Part shown: piece by piece, positions 49,887-62,841 of the stretch
Position numbering within the stretch: the first letter of the stretch is position 1
Layout: each line of letters opens with the position of its first letter
Source: Tetrahymena elliotti 4EA
Taxonomy: Eukaryota > Ciliophora > Oligohymenophorea > Hymenostomatida > Tetrahymenidae
Direction of reading: 5' to 3'
Assembly: GCA_000231825.2 (NCBI GenBank)
Contig: JH720321.1
Location: forward strand, 891,758-955,757
Length of the DNA: 64,000 nucleotides
Notes under the pieces: model-generated
The model's input: only the letters and a program-made list of their open reading frames with translations
What the model was told of the DNA's origin: nothing
The model's database searches: none
Program-made: the position numbers and the translations under genes

Positions 49887-52800
49887 ATGTACTCTTAATA
49901 CTAACCTGAATTTTAAAATATCAAGGCAACTAGTGCTAATTAGTTATCACAGAATTCTACTTCAAGAATAAAAACAGTAAATGGTTTATTCAATGATTAG
50001 TTTTGAGGAAGTTGTTAACCACATTTTTTTTGTGAAATTTATTCATCATAAGAAAAAACGCCAAACAATTATTTTAATCTAATATTTGTAATAAAAGGAA
50101 GAATCATAAGAAGATTTAACAAAAGTAGAACAATTTATATAGCACTTAAAAAATGAAAGATAGGTCATAGCTGTTCCTGTAATTTAATTTCAGATGAACT
50201 TAGTTTGAAAAATAAACATAATTTTAGTTCATATTTTCTATAAGATAGAATTTAATGATTATAAATAAAAAAATTAAATAGAGATAAAACTTAAAAGAAT
50301 CAAATACATTTTATAATATGAACCAAGTTCAGCAATCATAAATACTTAAGAGTAGTTTAAATTCGCATCTCTAATCGCCTATTAACAATATTCGAGATAT
50401 GTAAATTATTTTTTATTTTATGAAGAATTAAAAATTGATTATATTATGATATAATAATAAAAGACAGCAACAGCTTTAAAGTATAGATTATTTGCCTTTA
50501 AAAAGTTAATAGGGTTAAAACAGCAATAGTGGTCTAAAAGAAGATTAAAAATAATATAACTAGAATGAAAAATCTACTAGCTCTTCGCAGCACTAAAATG
50601 GTTAACTTAGTTTAGCTTAAAATTATTAATAAGGTTTAAAGAATACTAATATAAATTAAGTTAGTGTGTCTTAAGTTAGTGTGGGAACAAATATTACAAC
50701 TTAAAATGGAAGTTTAAATTATTCAGTTCCAATAATGCCTTAAAATTTGATAGCAAGTCCTTACAATAAAATTCAAAATACTTCATAAGCATCAATTATT
50801 AATAGTAGCGTAAATTTAATAAAATCACCAAAGTATGAAAGAGAATAAATAAAAACAAGTTAGCTGAGCTCTAGTTAATATAACGGAGAAGAACAGTTAA
50901 AGAACCATATTGGATAATTGACTACAGAAATCGCAATATTAACTGTAACAATTTAATTTAATCTTTTTTTTTTTGTCTATTATTGAGTAATATCTGATAG
51001 ATTAAATTAGAGACTTTTTCAAAAAAACTGAGGTCATTTTTAAATAATCTAGGAAAAGCTTTAAAAAATGGAAATGTAAAATTAGGGAAAGAAGGTAAAA
51101 TAGAATCAATAGCAAAAAAAGCATAGAAAAAATAGTAGTAAAAGTAGTAGAAGCAGTAGTTATAGTAGTAATAGTAGTAATAGCAATACTAGTAATAGTA
51201 GCTGTGAAAGGGATTAAGATGAAACAACAAAAAGAAATAAAAAAAGAAAAAAAAGTAAATAGATGAAAAAGCAGCAAGAAAATGAAATAGAAAGACTTAT
51301 GCAATAATATTTAAATTATGTTCATGTAGATAGATACCAACTTAACTTATTTAGGGACTCTTTTATAAGCGAAAATAGCTTTTATAAGTTAAAAGATTCT
51401 AAAGATTACAAGACACTCTTTCATAAATCACTAATTGTTTTAATTACAAATTTAGAAAAAATAAAACCTTTAGTGATTCAAAGCAGTGTTTTATATGCTA
51501 ATAATTAGAGTTAGGCATTCAAAAATGTTAATGGAGTATAATAGCCCTCTCTTTCTCATGCTAGCAGTACTGCTCATTTAGGATAGATCTTTTAAAATAC
51601 TAGTGCTAGTAATACGTCAACAAATGGGTTTTCTTAAAGTACAAACCTTATGCTTTCTAAGCTAGGAATAATTAACTCATAATCAACTCAAAATTTGTAA
51701 AATGCTTAAGATTTATAACAAGACCTAAAATAATAAAAGAATTCTAATTAATTAAAAAACTCTATTTATCAAAAATAAAAAGATATTAATAATTTGTTGA
51801 GTAGTTAAAAGAATTTTGGAAATTTTAACAGTGCTAGAGATCCAAATTATAGCCAAAGTGAAAGAGAAGATTTTTAAGATTGGAGTAACCAAAATGGAAA
51901 TTAAAATAGTGCTTTGATTAGAGGAAGCCATTATGTTCCTAAATCTGCTGGCATAGGTGGAGCAGGAAAAAATTCTTCTCCAAATAGCCAAAAACAAAGA
52001 ATAGTTTAATCAACATCATATTAAAATGAAAAAAGATCTAATGAAATAAGTTCAATGGATGTTAATTTAGTAAATCACAACTCATAATAAATAAATTCTA
52101 TATCTAAACATCAAATTTAAAAGAATTTCTCTTTTATGCCAAGAGATTCTCATCTTAATTAAGTGTAAAATTAGTTAACCGAATAAGCTTAAATTAGAGA
52201 AAGCTATAAAATAAATGACAGTTAGTTAAATGGAAGCGGTATGCAGAACTCAATAAATTTATTACATTCTAGAGAGTCTTTTGGTGTTAATATTAAACAT
52301 AATTAGTAAATTAGTAATAACCTATCAGGATAGAAACATTAAAATAAAGGATAAAATAAAAAAAATAATTTACAATTAGAGGATATTCCTGATGATGAAG
52401 GTTAAAATAATCAGCATTAAAATATTGAAAGTGCTAAATTTAAATATAGTTAAAATGATTTTAATGAAAAAATGAAATAAAATAGTAATTAAGAGTATTT
52501 ACACTATGAATAACAGTATTCAAATGATAAATACAAAAAAGATCATAATCTTAATTGTTAATAATAGTATCCTAATTAAGCAGTTTAAGATGAATATGCC
52601 TATGAAGATATTCCTGATAATTACTCCAACAATTCAGATAGATTGAAAAACTCTAAGGGTAGAAAAAAAAGTAATTCTAATTATATTTTTAAATTATAAT
52701 TAAATCATTAATTTAGGTTAAAATAGGTACGAAACTGAAAAGAAGGCTTCTACTTTAAATGAGATTGATTTTGACACTTAGTCAGTTAATTCTAAGTCAA

Positions 52801-53177
52801 GTAAACACATTCCTAACGATGACATAGGACGAAATAGATATTACACAGCAAATTTATAAAACAAGAATGGTAGTGATGAAAGATTAAGGGTAAGCTAACA
52901 TAGTAGAGTATCTATTCATAGGGACAGTAAAAACGAAAAATCAGTAAACGAATAATCTATTCATGTTTGCTGCCCTCATTCATCAACATGTATACATACT
53001 TATGGATAACTAAAACCTAAAAAAGATAGGTAAAGTCACTTCTTTAAAACATAAGAAAGAGATGAAAAAATAATACCTGATATTAGTCAAATTCCTAAAA
53101 GAGCAAAACCTGCGATATAGTTCTAAAAAACTAACTTTGATATAATAACAAATACTATACCATAAATTACTAAATGA
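49887..53177 (+). CDS. Ser/Gln/Asn-rich low-complexity protein
   Basis: Function not recognised. Model: exons 49887-49976, 50282-50400, 50464-50944, 51053-52670 and 52717-53177, giving 922 residues. All joins use GT..AG and the sum is a multiple of three. The first exon encodes MYSQYQPEFQ... and is joined by a 305-nt intron; if it is rejected, the ATG at 50318 starts an 880-residue protein. Composition is dominated by Ser, Asn and Gln (mostly TAA/TAG codons), with a Ser-rich tract at 51131-51205 from AGT repeats. A short charged, folded-looking segment follows (about 51260-51480, containing IERLMQQYLNY). Near the end lies CCPHSSTCIHTYG, a Cys/His cluster that could bind metal. EDIPD occurs twice (about 52380 and 52605). 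No membrane segment is visible. Possibly a disordered scaffold. Confidence 0.68.
51131..51205 (+). repeat. AGT trinucleotide tract (coding, poly-Ser/Asn)
   Basis: Imperfect AGT/AAT/AGC triplet run inside the Ser/Gln/Asn-rich gene. In the chosen frame it reads Ser with some Asn, Lys, Arg and Tyr. With the ciliate code the next frame reads poly-Gln (TAG) and the third poly-Val (GTA). Only the Ser frame continues downstream without TGA. Such tracts vary in length by slippage. Confidence 0.8.
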
Positions 53178-54278
53178 TGAATAAATTATAATAAAAATTT
53201 AACAAAGTTATAATTATTTTTTATAAAAATTTATTTTCATTTAAAAAAATTTGAATTTAGTTTAATAATAAAATAAAGGCTTTCTAATCTTCCTAATGTT
53301 AAAATAATTAGTTAAGAGTAGAATTTATTGTATTTTTGTAACTTTGTATTAATCTTAAAAGATATTCTAAACGTTTTCATAAAATAAAACTGTTTAGATT
53401 TTTTGGTTTTGAGTTTTATTTATTTTTTAGAAAATTTAATTCTTAAGATTTGAATTTAATAAATTTATTTTGTTACTTTGAGATAATTAAATATTATATG
53501 AGCACACTTTGATTTTAAATTATGTAAATTAAATATAATTTTTAATAACAGTTTGCATATTTTTAAAAATAATAAAGATAGTTTAGAATTTCCTCTATGA
53601 ATAGATTACACTAAAATTTAAAATGAAAACATATTAATATATTTTTTAAAAATTAATCTATTTTGAAAAATTTTGTTAGTTATTTAAAGAAATCAAAATA
53701 ATAATTTTATCTTGATAAACAATTCTTGAAACTACATATATAAAATTTTAAGTTAAATAAAATAGATAGAATTTATTATATGGTATTTAATTAAAAAAAA
53801 TGAATGAAGATTTTGAGATATAAAATCAATAAAATTGATATCAAGAGATGATTGATTATATTACTGTTGTTACGTTTAAATTTTTACTTTCTTAAATTAA
53901 TAGTTAAAATGATGTTATACCTATAACTCATTATAATAGTTCTTGTAAGCCTATTTTTTTCATAGCATTTTTTCAAAGAATATTAATTAATCGTTCATAC
54001 ATCAATCAATTAATTATTAAATCTACAGAAAATTAAATTAAAATCTAACAAGAAGATAGATATATAGATTTTAAGAATTAGGAATAGTTAGAAGACATCT
54101 TAGATCTATTAAGAATTTACATAATGATTTTGAATAATTTTTTCCAAGATTAAGACTATTCATAAAATAAGAAGTCAAGTAGATTATTTAGAATGATTGA
54201 AATAATTGTCTAATTTTAACAAATCCATTTCATTAAAAGCTTATTTATTTAAATTAATATGAAGATCGCCAGTAAAAG
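53178..54278. other. Intergenic region upstream of kinase gene
   Basis: AT-rich. A 146-codon open frame lies at 53848-54288 (ATG to TGA) and overlaps the kinase start by 10 nt. Under the ciliate code a frame this long can occur by chance in such DNA. Its hydrophobic, Ile/Phe-rich reading does not look clearly coding, so it is not called as a gene. It could hide a 5' exon of the kinase, whose frame stays open upstream to 54198. Confidence 0.4.
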
Positions 54279-57200
54279 ATGTATGTGAAGAAAGGGAGTT
54301 TAAAAAGAATACAGAGTGCAGTAAATAAGAAAGGAAATAGTTCAACATCAAAAGATAAGAGTTTAAATACATTACTAGGATTAAAGAATGAAAGTTTAGC
54401 AGAAAAGTATTTTTCAATGAACTAAAAGTTAAAAGGATAAAAAAATACCCTCTTAGATAATTATAATGAATTAGATGAGATGATACATAACTACCTATTT
54501 ACTAATAACTAACAACAGACGCCAATACTAACATCTAAAACAGCTACTACCTTTCAATTTTAGAATGACTCTAGATTTACACGTACAAGTAGCAAAAATA
54601 TACTTCTTTCATAGAATTACATACTTGCCAATGGTAATATCTCATATTAAAGCTACTATTTTTGTAACATTTTTAAATCAAACGTAATCAATCTAAAATC
54701 AGTAGGCTACTAAAAATCTTAAACAATAATCACTGGTTTATGAAAATATTTTAATTTTACAGAAAAACTATTAATTTCTTCAAAGAAATGTGTAAGATTT
54801 TTTTGAAATTAGCTTATTTTTAGTAAAAAAAAATATGATAAAAAAATAGATTTTGTTATTTTTTTATATGATTGATTGCATTTGATAACATTAAGAAACC
54901 CAGTCAATTTAGTTTGAAAATTTTTATTAATAATCTAACTATTTATTAAACTAAACTTTTTAAGAATATGATTTTGATAAAGCGAATAATAGATAATTTG
55001 GTTATTAAATCAAGTTATTTTTTTTAAATTATTAATTTCAACTGTTAGAACAATATAATCAAATATAGATAATGGCTTCAGCGATGGTCATAAAGCAGAT
55101 CCTTTGGCAGAAAAATCTCTAAAAAATTGGAATATTTAAAGTCTTAATTAGCATAATAGCAATTTAATTAATGAAGGTTAATCAGAAAGCTAAAGTAATA
55201 TGGGTTCATCTTCAAACCCTTCTTTTGTAGATGATAAAATGAAACGTGCTAAATAAATTTATAGTAACCTGAATAATATTGAATATAATTTTGTAAATAC
55301 ACATACTACCAGTACTTGTAATACTAAAGAAGATAATTAACTAACATCAAGTAAAAGGCTTGAAGATAATAGAATCAACAATTTCACAACTCACCTTTCT
55401 GGAAAATTGAGTGGATATGATAATTCATCTAATATTTTAGATAATAACACAACAAATCACACAACTTCAATAAGAAGTAGCAAGATAAACTCTACTCCAT
55501 CTAATACAAATCATACTACAGGCTAGAGCACTCCTAGCTATGCTATGGGAACTATTGTGAGTAATAACAAAACAAATCAAGCTCGTAGGTTCTCTCGTGC
55601 TAGACCTGTAACTGCTGCTATTAGCAAAAATAATAATATTTTAGTTGAAAAAAAAGAATAACTTCATAATATTGAATCTTAGGGATCAGCTACTTCTACT
55701 TCTATGAAACCATGGCTTAGACATGAATTATTTACCAAAAAATAAAAGGGAGAATTGATAAATGAATACGATGAAAATATTATATAGAATAAGTATACAA
55801 ATGTTTAAATAGAATCAGATGATGGTGAAAGTGAACCCTCATAATCAATAAAAAATTTAAATGAGTTTAGAGAAAAATTAAATAAAATGAACAAAAGTAT
55901 TGAAATCGAAAAAGACTAATCAGAAGATGATTCTTTAAAGAGTTCTAATAAAAATAGAAGGAAAACAGATGAAGTAGCTAAAGGATTTTAAGGTTATAAT
56001 AAGCTGAAAAGTGATTCTAATAAAATGGATTAAAATATTTGTGATAATATAATAAAAGATTGTGAAAATATTCTAAATAAAATATAAAGAAGAGATAATT
56101 AATTATATAATTCTAATAAAAAAGAAAATTCTTCATTTTAAAATAAAGATATTTCTAAAACTAATATTTCAGGTCGTGGTTCTTCTCTTAAAAGTTCTGT
56201 GAGAATAACAAATTCTATCTCTCGTCCTTAAAGTGTAAAAAGAATACCTTCAAACAGCAATCTATTTGGTGGTCCTGAAGATATTTTTGATGAAAATAAT
56301 CAAAATGGAAATGATGACGATATTTAAACATTATAGAAAATAGCTAACTAACTCCTCAAAAAAAAACTTGCTTTAAAAGAAAATATTTCAGAAGCTGAAG
56401 AAAGTCCCTTATTTTCAAAAAAAAATAAGCTATAAAAAGGTTTTAGCTAAGGGTAAAAATAATATCCTCATCGCCAATTTTCAAAGGACAAAGATGATAG
56501 CTAAAAATTAAATGCAAACGAGCTAAGCTAAATACAAGAACTATAAGAATAAGAGGGCATCTTTGGAGAATAAATTTTAAAGTAAACTCCTAACATTTAT
56601 AAAAAAAGCAATTCTCTTCCTCGTTCTTAGAGCTCTGCTAAACAAAATAATAAATTCCTCGATAATGGAAATAGAATCCCTCTTACAGATACTAAAGAAA
56701 AGTTAACATAAGAGGCACTTAAAGTAACATCTAATATGGCTAAAAATATATAAAAATTCAGTGGTAGTTTCTCTAATACAAGCTAAAATGCTATTTTACA
56801 AAGACCTGAATCAAAGAGGCAATCAACTAGTGGAGCAATAATTAACATGAATGCAGCAGCAACAGGAGCTATTTCGTAAGTAGCATTAAATACAAATGGA
56901 TTTTTAATGAACTCATTGAAAAGAAATTCAGATTAAGTGGATAAATAAGAAAAAACAGGTAAAGAGAATATTAGATCTCTTGCTTAAACCATGAAAATTT
57001 AATCTTTTGCTAATAATGATCAGTAAAAAAAGAAAGATGATAATGCTGACAACTCTAATATGAAATAAAATGAAGATAAGAAAAATTTATTAACCAACAT
57101 AAGTAAGAACTCTCGTCCATCTACAGCAGCTTTTACAAAGCAGGGGAGCTCTTTTAGTGATACAAGCTCAAATAATAATTAGACAACCAATAAGCTCATG

Positions 57201-58261
57201 GAAAGATTTGAAATAAAATCTTGCATAGGAAAGGGATCTTATGCTGTTGTAAAGCTTGCTAAAGATACTCATACAGATAAAAGTGTTGCAATTAAAATGT
57301 ATGACAAGTATAAATTAATTGATCCTTAAAAGCGTAACAATGTAAAGAGAGAAATAGCCATTCTTAATAAGCTTGATCACACTAATATTATTAAGCTTTA
57401 TCAAACCATTGATACTAGATCTTCAGTCAATTTAGTTATGGAATATATTTCAAGTTAATCTCTAAGGTAGATAGATTACATTTTATTAAATTTAGAAATT
57501 ATAAAAAATATTTTTTAAAACAAGATAATTCATGAAAGCTCAAGATGGAAGATAACTAGAAGAAAAGTATGCAAGATTAATATTTAAGTAGTTAGTTAGT
57601 GCTGTATAGTATTGTCATGAATGGGAAGTTATTCATAGAGATATAAAATTAGAAAATGTAATGTTAGATATTAGCAATAACCACTAAATCAAATTAATTG
57701 ATTTTGGTTTTGCTATCCGTATCCCTTCTGATAAAAAGCTTAATATTTTCTGTGGAACCCCAAGCTACATGTCTCCTGAAATCACAAAAAAGAGAGAATA
57801 TTTTGGAAAGCCAGCTGATGTTTGGAGTTTAGGAGTTGTTTTATATGCTCTTGTTTGCGGAAGATTTCCTTTCAAAGGTAATTAAGAATCTACTTAATAA
57901 ATACTTATTACTTTTTAATAAAATTTTATCTATGTTAATAAATCAACCTTCTTTTATATCACAAAATTTTTTTGATTAGAATATTTAAAAAATTCCAAAC
58001 AAATTTGCTTACAATATTTTAAAATATTAAAAGGTAAAGATGATAATGATTTATTTAGAAAGATATAGAGCGGAGACTTTAAAATACCTGGTAATATAAG
58101 TTAATCAGCTACTAGACTAATAAATAAGCTTTTAAAACTAAATCCAGAGGAAAGACCTACTGCTAAAGAGGTAAAACTAACTATCTTACATACTTAAAAA
58201 ATATCTATAATGAAATTTATTTATTAAAAAGATTCTCTCTGATAGATGGTTCATGGAATGA
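54279..58261 (+). CDS. CAMK/SNF1-like Ser/Thr kinase with long disordered N-terminus
   Basis: Exons are 54279-54633, 55069-57466, 57525-57877, 58034-58170 and 58232-58261; the product is 1090 residues. Introns are 435, 58, 156 and 61 nt, all GT..AG and frame-restoring. Residues 1-825 are Ser/Asn/Lys-rich, without a fold, apart from short acidic and Arg-rich patches. The kinase domain is at about 830-1088: Gly loop IGKGSYAVVK, VAIK lysine, VIHRDIKLENVM catalytic loop, LIDFGFA, activation segment FCGTPSYMSPEI, then ADVWSLGVVLYALVCGRFPF and NPEERPTAKEIL. These place it in the CAMK-like group near SNF1/MARK kinases. The Thr that upstream LKB1-type kinases phosphorylate just before F-C-G in that group is Ile here. 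The protein ends right after the domain (RWFME). Targets are unknown. Confidence 0.9.
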
Positions 58262-58722
58262 ATATAAAGAAACCAATATGAAATAAAATGAAAACAAGTT
58301 ATTTATAAATAAGACTCAAGCTATAAATTTAAAATAAAAACATACTAACAACACAACTACTATATTGAAATAATGCAATTAATTAACAATTTTGCAAACT
58401 AAGATAAAAAAAGCTACTACATTATTAGCATAAGCAAGTATAAATTACACTAAAATATAATTTTAATTTATTTACTAATTTAATAGAGTTACACACACCT
58501 ACTAATTTTTTGGATTGTAATGTAAATAAATATTTAGATAATTTTTATATTTTTTGTTTGCATTATAGCGTTATTGAACATATTATAGTACATTTATATA
58601 AATACTTTTCTAATTTAATTTAGAATTAATTAATAAATTGTCAAAAAGATTTAAGATAATTTACAATTCTTAAATTTGTTTTACTAGTATTTGCAAAGTA
58701 TTATTAATTTACATTTGTAATT
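58262..58722. other. Intergenic AT-rich stretch
   Basis: 461 bp between the kinase stop and the channel gene start, both on the plus strand. No coding-like frame is seen. Confidence 0.5.
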
Positions 58723-61700
58723 ATGGACACAAAATTTGCTAGTAAGATTCAATACTAATTAAATAGATTTATTTATTTTCTTCATCCTTACTTTCCCTTT
58801 TATCATTATCTATTTTTACTAAAAACTTATTTTATTTTGATTGTCATAGGCATTAATGAACCTTTAGTGCAAGTAAGTGAAAGTTCATTAGAATCAGAAT
58901 AATTAGACTAAATTCTTAGAAATTAAAGTGACAAAAAATATAATTCTATTATTTGCGAAACTAATAATAGCAGCGACTCTAGTAAAAACTCTAGCTTTAT
59001 TCAGAATAATCTAAGAAGCAAAGATTTCAACTCTGATTATGTGATTGAAAGCTAATAAAGTAGTAAAAAAGTGAGTTTGAGAAAAAGATTAATCAAATTC
59101 TTTAGATAATCTCAAGAAAACAACATAAATTATGAAAACGCCACTGATTATTTCAATTAAGTAATTCAAGATTTGTCTAACGATGACATAGGTTTTGAAT
59201 AAAAAGGTAAAATTATCAAATAAAAATGATTACTCTATATCTTCTTGTCATTTTTTTAATTAAATTTGTAAGAACAATAAATCAAAAATAAATCTATGAG
59301 TGAGTCAACTCTATAAGCTTATAATTTTGAAAACAAGCATTTTTCTTTGATTAATTTTAGATCATTTTTAATAGTAAAATAATCCAAATTAAAATAAACA
59401 AAAACTTAAATGTAAAAAAAATAATATTTATTTTAAATTTTAAATTTTGAGATATTAAGAGTTTAATATTTTATAACAATTAATGCTCTTTTAATAAATT
59501 AGGAATGAGAAGATATATAAGTGGGGAAAAAACTTAGGATATTTAAAATAATTCAGAATATCCTCTCTTTAATTGTGAAAGTCCTTATTTAATATTTTGG
59601 GAAATATTAGTTTATTCTTAATGTGTAATACATTTCTTTGTGATTCCTCTAGAAATTTTCTTTGCTGATCAGGTTAGAAATCATGAAATCACAAGAATAT
59701 TTTAACTAATTCTAATTAGCCTTTTAAGTTTGAATTTTCTTCAATAATTAAATACAAGTATGTATATACATGGTGAACTCATATAGAATAGGTCTAGAAT
59801 TTTAAAAAAAAGAATTCGTAACTGGTAGTTCTTTGTTGATCTAGTTTGTCTGGCTATCATCGTATTAGATTTATTAATTCAGCACACAAGTTTTCCATCT
59901 TTTGTTGTCATCTTTTATTTAAAGATCACAACTATTTTTAGGTTTGATAAAAAATTTCTAAATTTAATTTAACTTATGAGGAGAATGAAAGCAGGTTATT
60001 TACTCATAAGACTCACTTGTGGAATTATGTTTTTATGTCACATTGCTGCTTGTATTTATCTGAAAGTAGGATAATATTAGTTGAATAACTCAAGTAAATC
60101 TCCAGATCCAGATGACTAAGATTAAAAATAGACTTCTTGGCTTTAACCTTATGAAAATGAACCTTTTTTTATTTAGTTCTTATGGGCTTTATATTGGGCA
60201 GTAACAACTATTCTAACAGTAGGATATGGTGATATTACTCCTAAAAAACCAAACGAGGTTGTAGTAACTATAATATGCATGCTGATTTCTTGTGTTATAT
60301 TTGCATATTGTATCAATAGTATCTGGGAGATTTTGTAAGACCTAAAGAAAAAGGAAGTTAAATATATGTATAACTTTATTTTTTCCTATAAAAATAATTA
60401 ACGAAGTATTCAACTTTAATAAATAGGGAAATAATGAATGCAATAAATAGATATATGAGAGACAAAAGTGTAAATACCTAACTCAAATTAAAAATTAGAG
60501 CTTACATTTAGTACTACTATAAGAAATAAAAATCAAGAGATGAAGGGATGGAACAAGTGATTATAAGCAAATTACCCCCTAATTTAAGAGAAGAACTTAT
60601 TTATTAATCTCACATTTAGATATTTGAGAAAGTCAATTGGATGAAATATTTCTCTGAAGAATTCATTAAGAATTTAGCATTTTAAATTGAAGAATATCAT
60701 TATCCTGAAAGAGAACCAGTTTATTGTGTAAAATTAAATAAATTATTAAATTTATACCAAATTTTTTACAAATTAGATGGGAGAAGATTTAGATAACGAA
60801 TTCAACACATAAGGTTTATATTTTATAAAAGAAGGAACAGTTGAATGCTATATTCCTTATAGTGAAGGTAAAACTGAAAATGCTGTTTTTGAAAGGCAAT
60901 TAGTTTCTGAAAATGGATATGGTATCGATACTCTTAAATAACAAAGGAAGAAAAACCTTGGGGTCCCAATAAAATCTCTCAAAAAAGATATCTACTTAAA
61001 GAACTTAGTGAAGAATTAACATTTTGGAGAAACAAGTATTTTCTTAAACGAACAAATCCCATTCTCTGTCAAGAGTGTAGATTTTTCTACCATCTATAAA
61101 ATTTCTAGAAAAAATTTCATTGAAACAGTCAAAAAGTTTCCTGATGATTATGTATAACTTAATTTTTGATATTTATGAAAGATCTTATTTTTTAAGAAAT
61201 TGTTTTAAATTATTACTTACTTGATAATTTAAACTAAATTGAATTTTATTTTCATTCAAAATTAAGGAAGTATATTGTGAAATAAAGGATGAGCTTGAAT
61301 TCAAATAGCATAGAATGAAACTTCCTAAATTTAAATGTGAATACTGTTGTAAGAACACCAACACTGATAATTATGAACACTAGATAATTGATTGTCCAAA
61401 TTTAATACCACATATTAAAGAGAGAGTAACTCATATTATTTATTTTTAAATATTTGTTAATTGCAAAAATGTATAAAAATAGTAATAGGAGATTGATTTC
61501 GTGAAGGATCAAAATAGATACCAAGTAAGAGATAAAAGTTTCAGAAGAAAAAAGAAAAGAGAATTACATAGCTTAAGAAACATTAATCTCATCTAACAAT
61601 TTGCCAAAAGATTATCTAAAAATGTAGATAATTATTTACTGTTTGATGAATTGAGTTTTGCAAGAAGCTCTTTTATTAGCTAAAATTCAAATTAAGCTAT

Positions 61701-62841
61701 TTTAGAAAAGGATGATGAAAGCGAGAACGAAGATTCATAGTCTATTAAACCATATAAAACTCGTAAAAATAATTTATAGTTTAGAACACTAACTGATGAT
61801 TTTTCTTCACCTTAAGTGTAATCATTATAAGATTAAGTTAATCCTTTTTATTCTATCACCAATTAAAATAACTCAGAAGGAGAATAATAACATTACTTAA
61901 GTGAATAAGAAGAATAAAAAAATCAAATTCAAAATAAAAGAAATAGATTTAGTTAAGAATTCGTTGCTATTTTATCTGATGATGACTATTAATATAAAAG
62001 AAAAGGAACTTAGATATCTTCTTCACAGATTAATTAGTATCATTACTATGATAAAAAGCCTAAGGTAATAACAAATAGAAACCAAAAGTAAAGAAATGAA
62101 GATAATTACTTTAGTAAAATCATAAGTCGTTAGAGTAGTTTAAATATCCCTTAATCTCCTCTTATGTTGGGCATGAATCCTAGAAAATTGAGGAGCTTCA
62201 AACATTAATTTAGTTCTTAAGTAAAATAAGAATCTAATACACAAAAATAGAGTTAAAACAACTAAACCAAAACTATCAATTTAGTTAGCACTGAAAAACC
62301 TTAACATTTACTTTTAGAAAGTCCAAAAAATACTTAGATTTAAAACTAAAATATTTAGAATACCATAGAATCTTACCTCAATGAAATTAAATTAATAGTT
62401 AAAAATCAAGTCTAAAAGAATAAGTACCAAACCCTTCAAACGAAAGAATCAAAAGATAATTATGATTAATTTAATTATAATTAAGTTTAGTCTTAAGTAA
62501 ACAACCTAAATGTTGATCAGGAAAATTTCAATGCTATTGATTTGAATAAAACTTACTCGTAAATAATAGAAAATTAAGATCTAATTGAACAAGAGTTTGA
62601 TAGAATGTTTAAGTTTAAGACATACAAAATAAAATATAATTACAATGTTGTGATTGATAAATTGAAAAAACAAAGAATCAAAGTCAAGAAGGAAATTTAA
62701 AGGTAAAACAATACTCGTAGGTCTACTAAATCTAAAATGAATATTAAATCTAGAAAATCCTCTACAAATACAGAATTAGGATTTTCTCGAATAAGAAATC
62801 CAAGCACAAAAGATAGGTCTTTAGAATAATTTATTTAATGA
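58723..62841 (+). CDS. Voltage/ligand-gated-type K+ channel with cyclic-nucleotide-binding-like domain
   Basis: Membrane K+ channel of the KCNH/HCN/CNG-like group, 1142 residues in seven exons: 58723-58741, 58850-59206, 59503-60367, 60427-60727, 60777-61151, 61267-61425 and 61489-62841. The 19-nt first exon (MDTKFA) ends at a GTAAGA donor. Six hydrophobic segments precede and follow the pore. The S4-like segment has Lys/Arg spaced along it (ITTIFRFDKKF, LMRRMK). The pore reads TTILTVGYGDIT, the GYG selectivity filter, and S6 follows (TIICMLISCVIFAYC). A C-linker rich in Lys/Arg leads to a cyclic-nucleotide-binding-like domain (LYFIKEGTVECYI, then HFGETSIFL) that lacks the usual phosphate-binding Arg. 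A Cys/His motif follows (CEYC...H....C), then a ~450-residue Gln/Asn-rich tail. Likely controls membrane potential and ciliary behaviour (inference). Confidence 0.92.

Noticed and set aside
53848..54288. 146-codon plus-strand frame overlapping the kinase start
   Set aside because: Chance length for this code and base composition, Ile/Phe-rich without domain features, and it overlaps the kinase ATG out of frame. Kept only as a possible source of a 5' exon.
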